DNA of 64,000 nt from an uncultured Myxococcales bacterium (lineage in GTDB: Bacteria; Myxococcota_A; UBA9042; DTJE01). The notes beneath the pieces were generated by a model. It was given only the letters and a program-made list of their open reading frames with translations, searched no databases and was not told the DNA's origin. Within the stretch, counting starts at the first letter, position 1. Each line of letters begins with the position of its first letter. Location: contig CAIZWN010000051.1 of the NCBI GenBank assembly GCA_903936705.1, positions 124,001 to 188,000 of the forward strand, written 5' to 3'. Shown here in pieces: positions 50,601-58,338 of the stretch. Both the position numbers and the translations under genes were made by a program.

Positions 50601-53094
50601 TGGTATGAATGCAGCCAACGCCCTGCACGCAGGAGTCGGACGTACACTGGTCATTGTCGTCACATGGTTCGTCGCGATGCTCGCAGGTTCCTGAAACATC
50701 GTTGCAGTAGTCGCGGGTACAGGGGTCCTTGTCGTTGCAATCTCGCACCTTCATCTTGCAGGATCCGTCCAGCGGATCGCAGTAGTCGTCGGTACAAGGG
50801 TTGTTATCGGTACAGAACGTCGCGTCATGCACACAACCATCACGCAGGGTGCAGTAGTCGGTCGTACACAGACTGTCGTCCTCGCAAGTGTTGGGACGGA
50901 ATTCGCAATTGCAATTAACTACATTGCAGGCGCCTGACATGCACGGGTCGCCGTTGTTGCAAACCAATGGCACCCACTCGCAAAGGCCGTTGGGGTCGGC
51001 GTCAAGGTTGCAGCGACCCATCGAACAGCAGTCTGGCGCCAGCTTGCAATCAGCGTTCTTCGCGCAATGCTCACACGTGGCGATATCGACGTGCGAGCAC
51101 ATGCCGGTAGATGGATTGCACGAGTCGTTGGTGCAGGCATCAAAATCGTCGCAGTCCTTGGGAGTGAACACACATACGTTGCTGAAACTGCCCACGCTGC
51201 ATCGTGCGGCAAGGCAGGGGTTGGTGTTTTTCGCGATGCACTCGGAATCCCTGCCAGTCTTGCACTCGACGCATTCCGCCGGGCCATTCTGATCGAAATT
51301 GTGTCTGCACGAACCGGTGTAGAGATCGCAGGTATCCAGGGTGCAGACATTTGCATCGTCACAGTCCTTCGGGACCTGTTCGCAAGCGCCGGTGTCCAGA
51401 TTGCACCTGCCGGAAGCGCACAACGACTCGTTCTGGCAATCGCTGTCCTTCTGGCAACGAACCCAGCACTCGGGGATGTCGATGTGCCGACAGCCGACAC
51501 CGGTTGCGCAGTAGTCCAGTGTACATGGGTTCGAATCGTCACAAAGTTCCCTGATGTTGCGACACCTTCCAACCGGGCAGGTGTCCGCCGTACAAACATC
51601 GCCGTCATCGCAGTCACGGTCTGCAACGCATTCCTTGCCGCAATTTGGGATAGCCGTGTACACGCAACCATTCTGGGCCGAACAGCCATCGCGGGTACAT
51701 GGGTCGCCGTCATCGCATGAGGCAAGCTTCAGGGCGCACGGCCCGGTCGGACTGGTGCAATAGCCTTCTCCGCAACTGCCGACTATGTCCTGGCACTCCT
51801 TGTCCGTGCAAGGCAGCCCTGCCGCCGGCAGCGTGACGTTTCTACACCCAATATTCGGGTCGCAGGAATCGAAGGTAGTCGGGTCGTTGTCCTCGCAGTT
51901 TCGCAAGGTGTAGCTGCAAATCAGGTCGCCGCTAGCGCAGGTCCCACTGGAGGCGCCCGCGATGCACGAATCGATCGTGCATTTGTTGCCGTCATCGCAC
52001 TCGACTGATTCCACACCCACCGCAGACGCGGCCGTGCACTGACCACAAACGCAGTCGTGCTGGCACCCGCCGGCAGCGGTGCAACGATCGGCCGTACAAA
52101 GATTCCCGTCATCGCAGTTCGTTGGCGCGAAGTTGCACACCTTCATCGTGCACTGCCCGAGAACCTCGTCGCATGTCCCGCCTTCCGGACACGCCGTATC
52201 ACGCCCGCATACGACAGACCCTCCCGACATCGGCACGGTAACGCATGTTCCGTCAAAGCACTTTGGATTCGGGTTGGCGTCGGCCAGATTGCAACTGTCG
52301 TCGGTATCGCAGGGCGTGCACTGGGTGGTCTGTGTGTGCTCGCACTTCGACGTGGTGACATCTACCTCGATGCATTTGTCGATCGTGCACGGGTTGTAGT
52401 CGGTGCAATCGAGCGGCACGTTGGTAACCTTGCCGGAAGCGTCGCAGCTGTCGATCGTGCAGGGGTTCAGGTCGTCGCAATCCGCGCACGGAAGATGCTT
52501 GCAAACCTTGCCGGTTCCGGGACATTCGAAACTGGGCAGGCCGGGGCCGGTCTTCGGGCAGGCCGTGCAGACATACTGGTCACAAGGGTTGTTGCCGGGA
52601 CTTGCACACTGGTCGTCACTGGAACAGGGCACGCATGCGAAATTTGGTTCGTTCTCGATAAATATGTATGTACAGGCCGGCAAATCGGGGGACGGGTTGC
52701 ACACGCTGTTGGTGGTGCAGTCCAGACCGTCATCGCAATCGCGGTCCCCAAAGGTGCAAACGCTGTTCTCGCACTTTCCGATCCTGCACTGGTTGGCCGG
52801 ATCAGCGGGACACTGCATGTCCTCGGTGCATGTGACATCCGGCACAACGTCCAAAATCCCTTCCTGGCCAGGAAGGTCGGCAACATCACCGGTCTCGGAT
52901 GTGTCGCGGCCAGTTTCTGATTCCTGGCCGTCGCCGTTGTCTACGGCATCGACCGGAACGTCCGTGATTGCATCCCCCTGGTCGTCAACTACAGGGACAT
53001 CATTGACCGGAGAGGTTGAACTGGAGCAACCTCCAGCAGCCAGAACCACAGCAAGGAACACAACCGACAACACCCGCCTGGTTCCAATGGCCAT
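47653..53094 (-). CDS. giant surface lipoprotein built of about 48 CTDC-type cysteine repeats
   Basis: A 1813-residue protein. The signal peptide ends with the lipobox AAGGC (Cys23). Residues ~24-88 are an Asp/Val-rich linker (DVPVVDDQGDAITDV). From residue ~120 to the end, repeats of about 25-40 residues follow the pattern CDDxxxCTxDxC (for example CDDGNPCTKDFC), which is the Dictyostelium CTDC repeat type; about 48 cores were counted by hand, the last ending at the C-terminus. Disulfide-rich repeats in this number suggest a long rigid surface fibre or adhesive stalk. GAGGAGG precedes ATG 53094, and a good promoter lies upstream. No other domain is visible. The antisense strand carries long open frames because of codon bias in the repeats; they are not genes. 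Confidence 0.85.
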   Translation of the reverse strand: MAIGTRRVLSVVFLAVVLAAGGCSSSTSPVNDVPVVDDQGDAITDVPVDAVDNGDGQESETGRDTSETGDVADLPGQEGILDVVPDVTCTEDMQCPADPANQCRIGKCENSVCTFGDRDCDDGLDCTTNSVCNPSPDLPACTYIFIENEPNFACVPCSSDDQCASPGNNPCDQYVCTACPKTGPGLPSFECPGTGKVCKHLPCADCDDLNPCTIDSCDASGKVTNVPLDCTDYNPCTIDKCIEVDVTTSKCEHTQTTQCTPCDTDDSCNLADANPNPKCFDGTCVTVPMSGGSVVCGRDTACPEGGTCDEVLGQCTMKVCNFAPTNCDDGNLCTADRCTAAGGCQHDCVCGQCTAASAVGVESVECDDGNKCTIDSCIAGASSGTCASGDLICSYTLRNCEDNDPTTFDSCDPNIGCRNVTLPAAGLPCTDKECQDIVGSCGEGYCTSPTGPCALKLASCDDGDPCTRDGCSAQNGCVYTAIPNCGKECVADRDCDDGDVCTADTCPVGRCRNIRELCDDSNPCTLDYCATGVGCRHIDIPECWVRCQKDSDCQNESLCASGRCNLDTGACEQVPKDCDDANVCTLDTCDLYTGSCRHNFDQNGPAECVECKTGRDSECIAKNTNPCLAARCSVGSFSNVCVFTPKDCDDFDACTNDSCNPSTGMCSHVDIATCEHCAKNADCKLAPDCCSMGRCNLDADPNGLCEWVPLVCNNGDPCMSGACNVVNCNCEFRPNTCEDDSLCTTDYCTLRDGCVHDATFCTDNNPCTDDYCDPLDGSCKMKVRDCNDKDPCTRDYCNDVSGTCEHRDEPCDDNDQCTSDSCVQGVGCIHTKVTIPPCDTCPNGDSDCVDQNPCTTGVCDTSTNPEGKCKWVVRNCEDADPCTMDFCDPGTGKCLNQVYNCDDGDICTGDACDGVGACRHVMAFKSDGDKCTRDLCDPACGGAVFLPFKNVTEPACNNFFCTSDAMCATPENRCVTSTCNKSTGVCGYVCGKDCDDGNKCTYDVCEPSTGQCANREIGCDDHNFCTIDTCDPRTGACVFTPRACNDQNPCTVDLCDSRVGTCSYQLIVCDDGNICTRDGCDPTTGLCKFQPVACDDLDRCTIDFCDQSSGSCDSVAVDCDDGNPCTTDQCDSRTGQCVWTPVSCDDGNECTFDVCSPFTGNCLRIDKVCDQGLPCTVSACDMSNGRCSYTDLKCDDNNACTSDSCDLGTGQCRSDPISCDDATMCTIDTCSTLTGCTHMHIDLTCDDSDPCTTDFCDDTIGCRHRYVANPPTCPKCTGDSDCFKGNSCEKIHCNSTTGACEYPADPLLCNDNDACTIDMCDSKDGTCSNVAKNCDDLNPCTIDSCNPLNGSCVHQTKTCDDGDICTADSCSPADGRCSHTQMTCTDGNPCTMDSCNPLLGCVHTDISCDDGSLCTVDSCNPLTGKCSRTPVVCDDLDACTIDRCDLGSGDCASSPVDCSDGNACTADSCNNADGTCTYLPVVCEATDCCFNALCDAVTGLCLQTPVTCDDNNPCTIGTCNPGTCGCDYQPVNCDDGNPCTKDFCSQSQLGCVHEALDCNDNTVGTRDTCLPTCGCSSQPIKSCLKASDCDDKNGCTTDSCNGGTCQSVCRTCNDGNPCTIDSCDEMTQACAFIPKNCNDDDPCTVDSCNQTNGQCEHAPVTCQAPGACADSACDSNTGACIVTPKTCFDDDPCTVDSCVAGLGCTHLPKVCSDLNQCTKDSCEPVTGRCLFQRKDCDDGNPCSVDSCEPILGRCVSIPKIVDDNNACTIDSCDIETGFVQHIAKDCNDNNPCTIDRCEPEQGRCLNVVISNCP
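47656..52737 (-). repeat. tandem CTDC repeat array
   Basis: About 48 imperfect cysteine-repeat units encoded in one frame. Units differ at most codons, so the array is old or under selection for divergence; no identical adjacent units were noticed. Confidence 0.8.
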
Positions 53095-53133
53095 GACTAA
53101 CCTCCTCGCCCGGGAACGATCCAAACCGCAAGA

Positions 53134-53156
53134 CCTGGGTGTAAGACGCACCCAGG
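53134..53156 (-). promoter_or_regulatory. hairpin in the leader of the giant repeat gene
   Basis: CCTGGGTG (53134-53141) and CACCCAGG (53149-53156) pair perfectly over eight bases with a seven-base loop. It would lie about 20-45 nucleotides into the leader transcript. Confidence 0.42.
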
Positions 53157-53183
53157 CCAAAACAAGTCGCGCGCAATGCGCAG

Positions 53184-53213
53184 ATCATACCAGAACGAAT
53201 CGAACGTGCACAA
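53184..53213 (-). promoter_or_regulatory. candidate promoter of the giant repeat gene
   Basis: On the minus strand, TTGTGC (53208-53213), 18 bases, TATGAT (53184-53189). Confidence 0.55.
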
Positions 53214-53252
53214 TCCATTTTGCCCGTAGCTTAAGGATTCCCCTCGCTATTA

Positions 53253-53283
53253 TGGGAACCACGATTCCCAGGTAAGCCTGGGA
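53253..53283. promoter_or_regulatory. two overlapping palindromes, possible operator
   Basis: TGGGAA (53253-53258) can pair with TTCCCA (53265-53270), and TCCCAGG (53266-53272) with CCTGGGA (53277-53283). The shared central arm makes the two mutually exclusive. They lie upstream of both divergent promoters, so protein binding is more likely than an RNA switch. Confidence 0.35.
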
Positions 53284-53374
53284 CATTCGCAACCGGCCCA
53301 TGAGCATCGAAAGCCAAGTTCCAAATTGACCGCCGCGGTCAACGAACCCAGGCCGGCGAGCCAGACCGGACGTC

Positions 53375-53403
53375 TTTACAGGACGCGGGTTTATACCTAG
53401 AAT
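53375..53403 (+). promoter_or_regulatory. candidate promoter of the PEGA-like protein gene
   Basis: TTTACA (53375-53380), 17 bases, TAGAAT (53398-53403); the ATG is 43 bases downstream. Confidence 0.6.
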
Positions 53404-53445
53404 CGCGTCAGGCTGTGATCAACTCACCGGCACGGGAGGTGACCC

Positions 53446-53913
53446 ATGAGAACGTTTGGCACATTCGTAGGTTCCATGGCGTTGGCGGTAATGCTGTCGG
53501 CAGGTGCGATTGCCGGCGAGAAGGCAGATACGGCGGTGCCAGCCTCACCAACCCCGGATCAGGTGTCGATCGGAGAGGTTAGACTAAACCTTTCATCAGA
53601 CTACGCGAAACTTCTGGTGGACGGAGATACCTGGGAGGAAAGCGAGTTCTTGAACAAGGGCATGCTGCTTATCATCCACAGCTTCAGCCGAACTTCCGAG
53701 CACACGTTGCACCTGACGCCGATCTACAGCGATCTCGCTCCCGTTGAACTGGTCGTCAAGGCCGATGATTGGAAACTGGTCACAGTCGGCAAGAACGAGA
53801 AGATGTGGCGTGTAGAACGGAAGGTCACCTTCCCGAAAGCCGCACCGAAGACTGCGCCCAAGGCCGAACCAAGCCAGCCATCCACGGCCCCTGCCACCCC
53901 GAAGGGAAACTGA
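53446..53913 (+). CDS. exported small protein with a PEGA-like domain
   Basis: A 155-residue protein with a signal peptide (about 1-23, ending IAG). The middle (about 45-110) has VRLNLSSDYAKLLVDGD and PVELVVKADDWKLVTV, resembling the beta-sandwich PEGA domain of surface proteins. The last ~30 residues are a Pro/Ala/Lys-rich tail. GGGAGG precedes the ATG. It probably resides in the periplasm; the role is unknown. Confidence 0.6.
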   Translation: MRTFGTFVGSMALAVMLSAGAIAGEKADTAVPASPTPDQVSIGEVRLNLSSDYAKLLVDGDTWEESEFLNKGMLLIIHSFSRTSEHTLHLTPIYSDLAPVELVVKADDWKLVTVGKNEKMWRVERKVTFPKAAPKTAPKAEPSQPSTAPATPKGN

Positions 53914-54001
53914 CGATAGCCCGAAAGATGCCCGCTGTGATTGACCATTTGAATGGATAAATTACTCGGGACCGGGGGAAGGGGCGAAGAGGGGAAAAGG
54001 C

Positions 54002-54280
54002 CTATGCCTTACCCTTCATGGCCTTCTTGGAAGCCTTCAGCGGATTGACCTTCTTGGTTTCGCCGCCCAACTTGCGCTGGACGTGAGTACCAAGATTGCA
54101 CGAGCCGAACATCCACTTTGCGGCAGGATCAACGAAGGCCTTGCAGAACTTGCCCTCGCCAATAACCTGAACGTGACCGCAACCGACGCACGCATCGACG
54201 GCCTTGTGCGCGGGGTTTCCCGTCAGGGTCAAAGGTAGCTTCGTCAACACGACCGGGTCGAGTTCCTTGGTGCTCAGCAT
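54002..54280 (-). CDS. PxxKW family cysteine-rich protein
   Basis: A 92-residue protein with CVGCGH, FCKAF, the signature DPAAKWMFG (PxxKW) and a further Cys, then a basic tail (KKVNPLKASKKAMKGKA). Cysteine spacing suggests metal or Fe-S binding; the family is common in deltaproteobacteria and uncharacterised. GGAGG precedes ATG 54280. Its neighbour on the left is convergent. Confidence 0.75.
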   Translation of the reverse strand: MLSTKELDPVVLTKLPLTLTGNPAHKAVDACVGCGHVQVIGEGKFCKAFVDPAAKWMFGSCNLGTHVQRKLGGETKKVNPLKASKKAMKGKA

Positions 54281-54380
54281 CGGATGCCTCCAAACAACCC
54301 CGACCGGGCGAACAAAACCGCCGCAGAGCCGGAGATGTCATTCCACGCCGGAGCCTGATTCCCGGCGGGCAGTACGCAAA

Positions 54381-54557
54381 TCACGCCAGCGGGGCAGGCT
54401 CGGAAGCCAGCAGACCGACCGACGAAAGACCAAGTACCTCGGCCAACTGGGCGGCCTTTATCCTGGAGTCGCGCCGAATCTCGCGCTTCCGGCGGGCTCC
54501 CTGGCTGGTCTTCTTGTTTGCACGAATCTTCCGAACCTTCTGTGTAGCCGACGCCAT
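54381..54557 (-). CDS. small highly basic protein
   Basis: A 58-residue protein (MASATQKVRKIRANKKTSQG) with about 14 Arg/Lys in the first 35 residues, then a neutral AAQLAEVLGLSSVGLL end. GGGAGG lies eight bases before ATG 54557. It could bind nucleic acid or the ribosome; no family is recognised. Confidence 0.5.
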   Translation of the reverse strand: MASATQKVRKIRANKKTSQGARRKREIRRDSRIKAAQLAEVLGLSSVGLLASEPAPLA

Positions 54558-54626
54558 GATTCGTCCTCCCGGATCCAAGGGCGTCGAATAATACCGGGAA
54601 GTGCGGCGGTGTCAAGCGCCAGAATC

Positions 54627-55316
54627 TCAGTTCCTGGAAGAATTCGCCCGAAGAACGAAATAGACCAGCTGGAGAATTGCGGTAGCGGCGGCCGCAACGT
54701 AGGTCATGGCAGCCGCGTTCAGGACCGCAGCAACACCGTCCCGATCCGAACCCGACACAAGGCCCAGGCTGGGAAGCACCTTTTTTGCGCGACTGGACGC
54801 ATCGAATTCCACCGGCAAAGTGACCAGCGAAAACAGGACAGCAACCGAGAACAATGCAATTCCCACCCACGTAAGGCTACGCAAGGACGAAACCAACATG
54901 CCTGCCATTATGAAGATCCATGAAAGATTCGAACCCCAGATCGCCGCCGGAGCCAACGTCTGACGCAGCACCAGAGGGCTATAGGCGGCAGCGTGCTGCA
55001 GGGCGTGGCCGCACTCGTGGGCCGCGATGCCCGCTGCAGCAACCGAACGACCATCGTAAACCTCGGGAGACAGGCGCAGGACTCGCGATGCCGGGTCGTA
55101 ATGGTCGGACAGGCGACCTGGGACCTGCTCGATGCGAACGTTGTGCAGCCCGTTTCCGGCCAGGATTGACTTGGCAACCTGAGCGCCGGTGAGGCCCGAC
55201 GACGAAGGCACCTTCGAGTATTTGGCAAAATTACGCTTGACCTTCCACTGAGCCCACAGGCTTAGAATCAATGCGGGCGCAAGCAGCATCAGGTACATGG
55301 GATCAAAGAAAAGCAC
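54627..55316 (-). CDS. membrane zinc metallopeptidase (YugP/Zn_peptidase_2 type)
   Basis: A 229-residue protein. A short N-terminal hydrophobic segment is followed by the catalytic motif AAHECGHALQHA (HExxH), then membrane segments (IWGSNLSWIFIMAG, WVGIALFSVAVLFSLVTLP) and a conserved EFDASSRA containing a possible third zinc ligand. This matches the YugP zinc-peptidase architecture. GTG 55316 follows GGAGGG. Substrate unknown. Confidence 0.88.
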   Translation of the reverse strand: MLFFDPMYLMLLAPALILSLWAQWKVKRNFAKYSKVPSSSGLTGAQVAKSILAGNGLHNVRIEQVPGRLSDHYDPASRVLRLSPEVYDGRSVAAAGIAAHECGHALQHAAAYSPLVLRQTLAPAAIWGSNLSWIFIMAGMLVSSLRSLTWVGIALFSVAVLFSLVTLPVEFDASSRAKKVLPSLGLVSGSDRDGVAAVLNAAAMTYVAAAATAILQLVYFVLRANSSRN

Positions 55317-55395
55317 GGTTCCCTCCTGGCGATACGATCACTGTAGTAGGCTGGGGCTTGGAAGACCGGGTGTCAATGCCGGGGCATCGGGATGG

Positions 55396-55920
55396 TCAGA
55401 AGGGAACCTGGACGTGAAGGCCCAGAGACGATGAAGAAACAACCCTTGACCGCTGCAGGAACGGAATCCGGTACTCGCCGCGCAGACCGATCCAGAGGGC
55501 GGGAATCAAGCGAATCTCAAGCGCGGCCCCGACCAGAGCCATGCCGTTAGGCCGGATATCGTTCGTCGCAACCGAACCCAGAAAACCAATACCGGCAAAT
55601 ATCTCGGGCCGGAACATCGAGGCATCAAGCACCAAAGACACCCCGGCTGCGGTCGCAAGAAGATCGACGGCTGGCGCACCCGAACGCGGCATCCCGGCCC
55701 ACGACACCTGGACCCAGGCATCCCAGTCGTCCGCCAGGGCACGGCGGTAACCCACGAAGACTCCCACCCCGTCCCCTGGGCCCCCGTCCTGGCGCTGAAG
55801 GTGTTCCCACGCAAGGCCCGCCCGAAAGCCGTTTGCTGCAGGTGGCGCCGCATGGCCCGTGAGGGCCGGGAAAGCGGCCGCAACGCCTGTCAGCACGAAC
55901 CATTTCCAGCGCTTCCACAC
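55396..55920 (-). CDS. small outer-membrane beta-barrel-like protein
   Basis: A 174-residue protein if GTG 55920 is the start. It begins with a signal peptide (WKRWKWFVLTGVAAAFPAL to HAA) and has alternating hydrophobic strands (GVGVFVGYRRALADDWD, PEIFAGIGFLGSVA) ending in a terminal phenylalanine (HVQVPF), as in outer-membrane barrels. No ribosome-binding site is visible. The reading frame continues upstream without a stop to 56229, so the start is uncertain. Confidence 0.5.
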   Translation of the reverse strand: MWKRWKWFVLTGVAAAFPALTGHAAPPAANGFRAGLAWEHLQRQDGGPGDGVGVFVGYRRALADDWDAWVQVSWAGMPRSGAPAVDLLATAAGVSLVLDASMFRPEIFAGIGFLGSVATNDIRPNGMALVGAALEIRLIPALWIGLRGEYRIPFLQRSRVVSSSSLGLHVQVPF

Positions 55921-56227
55921 GATTGGCGATTGTTGTGGAAATCGCCCGAAAATGCCACAATTCACGCGATTCTCGGTGGCATCTGCGATTGGCTGAAGGC
56001 TCCCGGGAACCGGTCGAATTCGGGGACGGTTCAGAATGCGCCTTTCAAGTCGCAGGTCGTCCACATTTCTTCGCTTCCGGGTAAAGGTACTTCCCGGACC
56101 CGGAGGTCTCCGCCACAGGGCGTGATGCCAGGACCCCGCCGCGTAAGGCGGGCTCGCTTGCGCCGAAACGGTATCCGACCCCAGGGAACATTGAAGCGGA
56201 GCATGCTTTGGCGTGCCGGGAGGGGCC
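55921..56227. other. intergenic region between the barrel-like gene and the ATP-grasp gene
   Basis: About 300 bases without a supported gene if the barrel protein starts at 55920. It has no clear promoter pair or terminator by eye. Confidence 0.35.
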
Positions 56228-58324
56228 ATGAAGGTCGCGGTTGTTCACGGGGGTGGCGAGGCTGACGCAGGACCTGCCATCGAACCACGAGATGTGGCTG
56301 TGGTCTGCCATGCGCTGGATCTTAAAGGACATTTGACCGCAAGGATTTCGGCCGACGACGGGGTCGAAAGCGTGCTGTTGAACCTCAGAACATTCGCTCC
56401 GGACGTGGTCGTGTCGCTGGTGGATCGCCACCGCGGACCAGCCCGCGAGACACCCTACCCAGCATTGTTTGCCGAACAACGGCTTGCCTATACAGGGTCG
56501 GCGCCGCCGGCACTGATGGTTGCTGCGGACAAGCACCTGACCAAGATGGTGGCCCGCGAGAACGGAGTACCGGTGCCTCCTGGCAGCATTGTCACAGCCG
56601 CGACGGTGTCATCCTTTCAATGGTCCTCGATGCGCCTGCCATCCTTCGTCAAGCCAGCACACGAGGAACAGACACGAGGCATCGGACCCGACGCAGTCTG
56701 CCGGACTACGCGAGAACTGGAGGACAAGGTACGAGCATCCCTGACGCGCTACGAGGCCGTGGTGGTCGAGGACTACCTGTCCGGCTCGGACCTGGTAGTC
56801 CCTTATCTGGAAGGCGTTGGCGACGGAGTCCTGCCTCCGTGCGAGGTCGTGTTCCAGGCCGGCTCGCCGTTCAGACATGTGGCGTGGGGCGAGGAGGAGA
56901 CTCCCGCACTGCGATGCCCGGCCATCATCCCCGAACCAGTCCTGGCTCTGGTGAAGCTGTATGTGAAACGCCTGGTGCGCTCGCTGGGCCTCAGGGATTG
57001 GGCACAGTTCGATTTTCGGCTGACGCCCGACGGTGTCCCGTTCCTGCTGGAAGTCAATGCCGTACCCGAGCTGCGCCCAGGCGCACCGTTTCTGGTGTCG
57101 GCCGAGCGTCGAGGGCTGACGCCGGCGGATGTAGTCCAGAAATTGATCGAATCTGCGGCGCGCAGGCGTCGGGTGTTCAGTGCCGGGTCGGCCCCGGCAA
57201 TCGGGAAGGAGCGCAAGGGCGTTCGTGTGGGTTTCGTCTACAACCTGAAGAGGGTCAAGCCCACCCTGGAAAAGGACAGCGACGCCGAGTTCGACGCGCC
57301 GAAAACGATCAACGCCATCCGCGAGGCTCTGGAACGGCTGGGAAACATCGTCGTGCCGCTGGAGGCCAACGAGACACTCGCCGCCTGCCTGGGCGATGCC
57401 CGCGTGGACGTCGTCTTCAACATCGCCGAAGGATGGCGGGGGCGGACTCGCGAGGCTCAAGTGCCTGCACTGTGCGACCTGATGGGAATCCCCCATACCG
57501 GGTCGGATGCGACGTCGCTGGCCGTAGCCATGGACAAGGCTGTGGCAAAGGATCTGTTCCTGCGCAACGGTCTTCCAACACCCATCAGCCAGCTGTTCAG
57601 GTCGCCCAGGGACAGGCTGGAATCAAGAATGCTGTACCCGCTGATTGTGAAACCGAACGCCGAGGGGTCGTCCAAGGGGATCAAGGGCGACAACTCGGTT
57701 GCCACGAACGAGGAGGACCTGCGGCGGATAGTGAAGGAGGCTCTGGACCGGTACAAGCAGCCAGTTCTAGTCGAACAGTACGTATCCGGACGCGAGTTCA
57801 CTGTCGCCCTGTTCCAGACGGACACAGGGTTCAGGGTGCTGCCTGCGCTGGAAATCGTGTTCCTGGATGCGACCAAGCCCTACCCCGTCTATTCGTACGA
57901 AATCAAGCAGGACTGGGACAAGAACGTGAGGTACGACTGTCCGGCGCAGATCGACAAGCGGCTGGAGCGCACCCTGGCATCGGCGGCCCGCAAGGCATTC
58001 GTGGCTTTGGGCTGCCGGGACTACGCCCGCGTCGATATTCGCCTTGGTGGCCTGAACCATGTCCCGTACGTCCTGGAAGTGAATCCGCTGCCTGGCCTGA
58101 CGCCGAACTTCAGCGACATGTGCCTCATCGCCAATGCTGCGGGCATCTCTTACGACGAACTCATTGCGACGGTGCTGAAGTACGCGGTACGCAGGGCACG
58201 ACTGCGGCCGATCCGGGGACGTGCCGGCACTGTGGCTTCCATAGGCCAGGGCACTCCGATGACCATGGGAATGGAACTGTCGGATGATCCGGAACTGCCG
58301 TTAGTGGGGGGCGCGCCGGTGTAA
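56228..58324 (+). CDS. tandem ATP-grasp (D-Ala-D-Ala-ligase-like) fusion protein
   Basis: A 698-residue protein with two Ddl-like ATP-grasp modules in one chain. Module 1 (about 1-320): KVAVVHGGGEADAG, FVKPAHEEQTRGIG, VVEDYLSGSD, and DFRLTPDGVPFLLEVNAVPE. Module 2 (about 325-690): FVYNLKRVKPTLEKD, IVKPNAEGSSKGI, VLVEQYVSGREFTV, and DIRLGGLNHVPYVLEVNPLPGLTP. In both, the metal-binding D..R..EVN residues and ATP-binding lysine look intact; module 1 replaces the usual GSS.G loop with a different sequence. The enzyme probably ligates amino-acid-like substrates; activity is unknown. GGGAGGGGCC precedes ATG 56228. It is not next to other cell-wall genes. Confidence 0.72.
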   Translation: MKVAVVHGGGEADAGPAIEPRDVAVVCHALDLKGHLTARISADDGVESVLLNLRTFAPDVVVSLVDRHRGPARETPYPALFAEQRLAYTGSAPPALMVAADKHLTKMVARENGVPVPPGSIVTAATVSSFQWSSMRLPSFVKPAHEEQTRGIGPDAVCRTTRELEDKVRASLTRYEAVVVEDYLSGSDLVVPYLEGVGDGVLPPCEVVFQAGSPFRHVAWGEEETPALRCPAIIPEPVLALVKLYVKRLVRSLGLRDWAQFDFRLTPDGVPFLLEVNAVPELRPGAPFLVSAERRGLTPADVVQKLIESAARRRRVFSAGSAPAIGKERKGVRVGFVYNLKRVKPTLEKDSDAEFDAPKTINAIREALERLGNIVVPLEANETLAACLGDARVDVVFNIAEGWRGRTREAQVPALCDLMGIPHTGSDATSLAVAMDKAVAKDLFLRNGLPTPISQLFRSPRDRLESRMLYPLIVKPNAEGSSKGIKGDNSVATNEEDLRRIVKEALDRYKQPVLVEQYVSGREFTVALFQTDTGFRVLPALEIVFLDATKPYPVYSYEIKQDWDKNVRYDCPAQIDKRLERTLASAARKAFVALGCRDYARVDIRLGGLNHVPYVLEVNPLPGLTPNFSDMCLIANAAGISYDELIATVLKYAVRRARLRPIRGRAGTVASIGQGTPMTMGMELSDDPELPLVGGAPV

Positions 58325-58338
58325 GCCGGTGACCTCGA

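Larger units (their letters stand above)
53095..53445. other. divergent regulatory region between the giant repeat gene and the next gene
   Basis: About 350 bases without a gene. It holds a promoter for each direction, a hairpin in the leader of the giant gene, and two overlapping palindromes (53253-53270 and 53266-53283). Confidence 0.55.

Noticed and set aside
51067-52920. Plus-strand frames at 51067-51720 and 52057-52920
   Set aside because: Same cause: antisense shadow of the CTDC repeat array.
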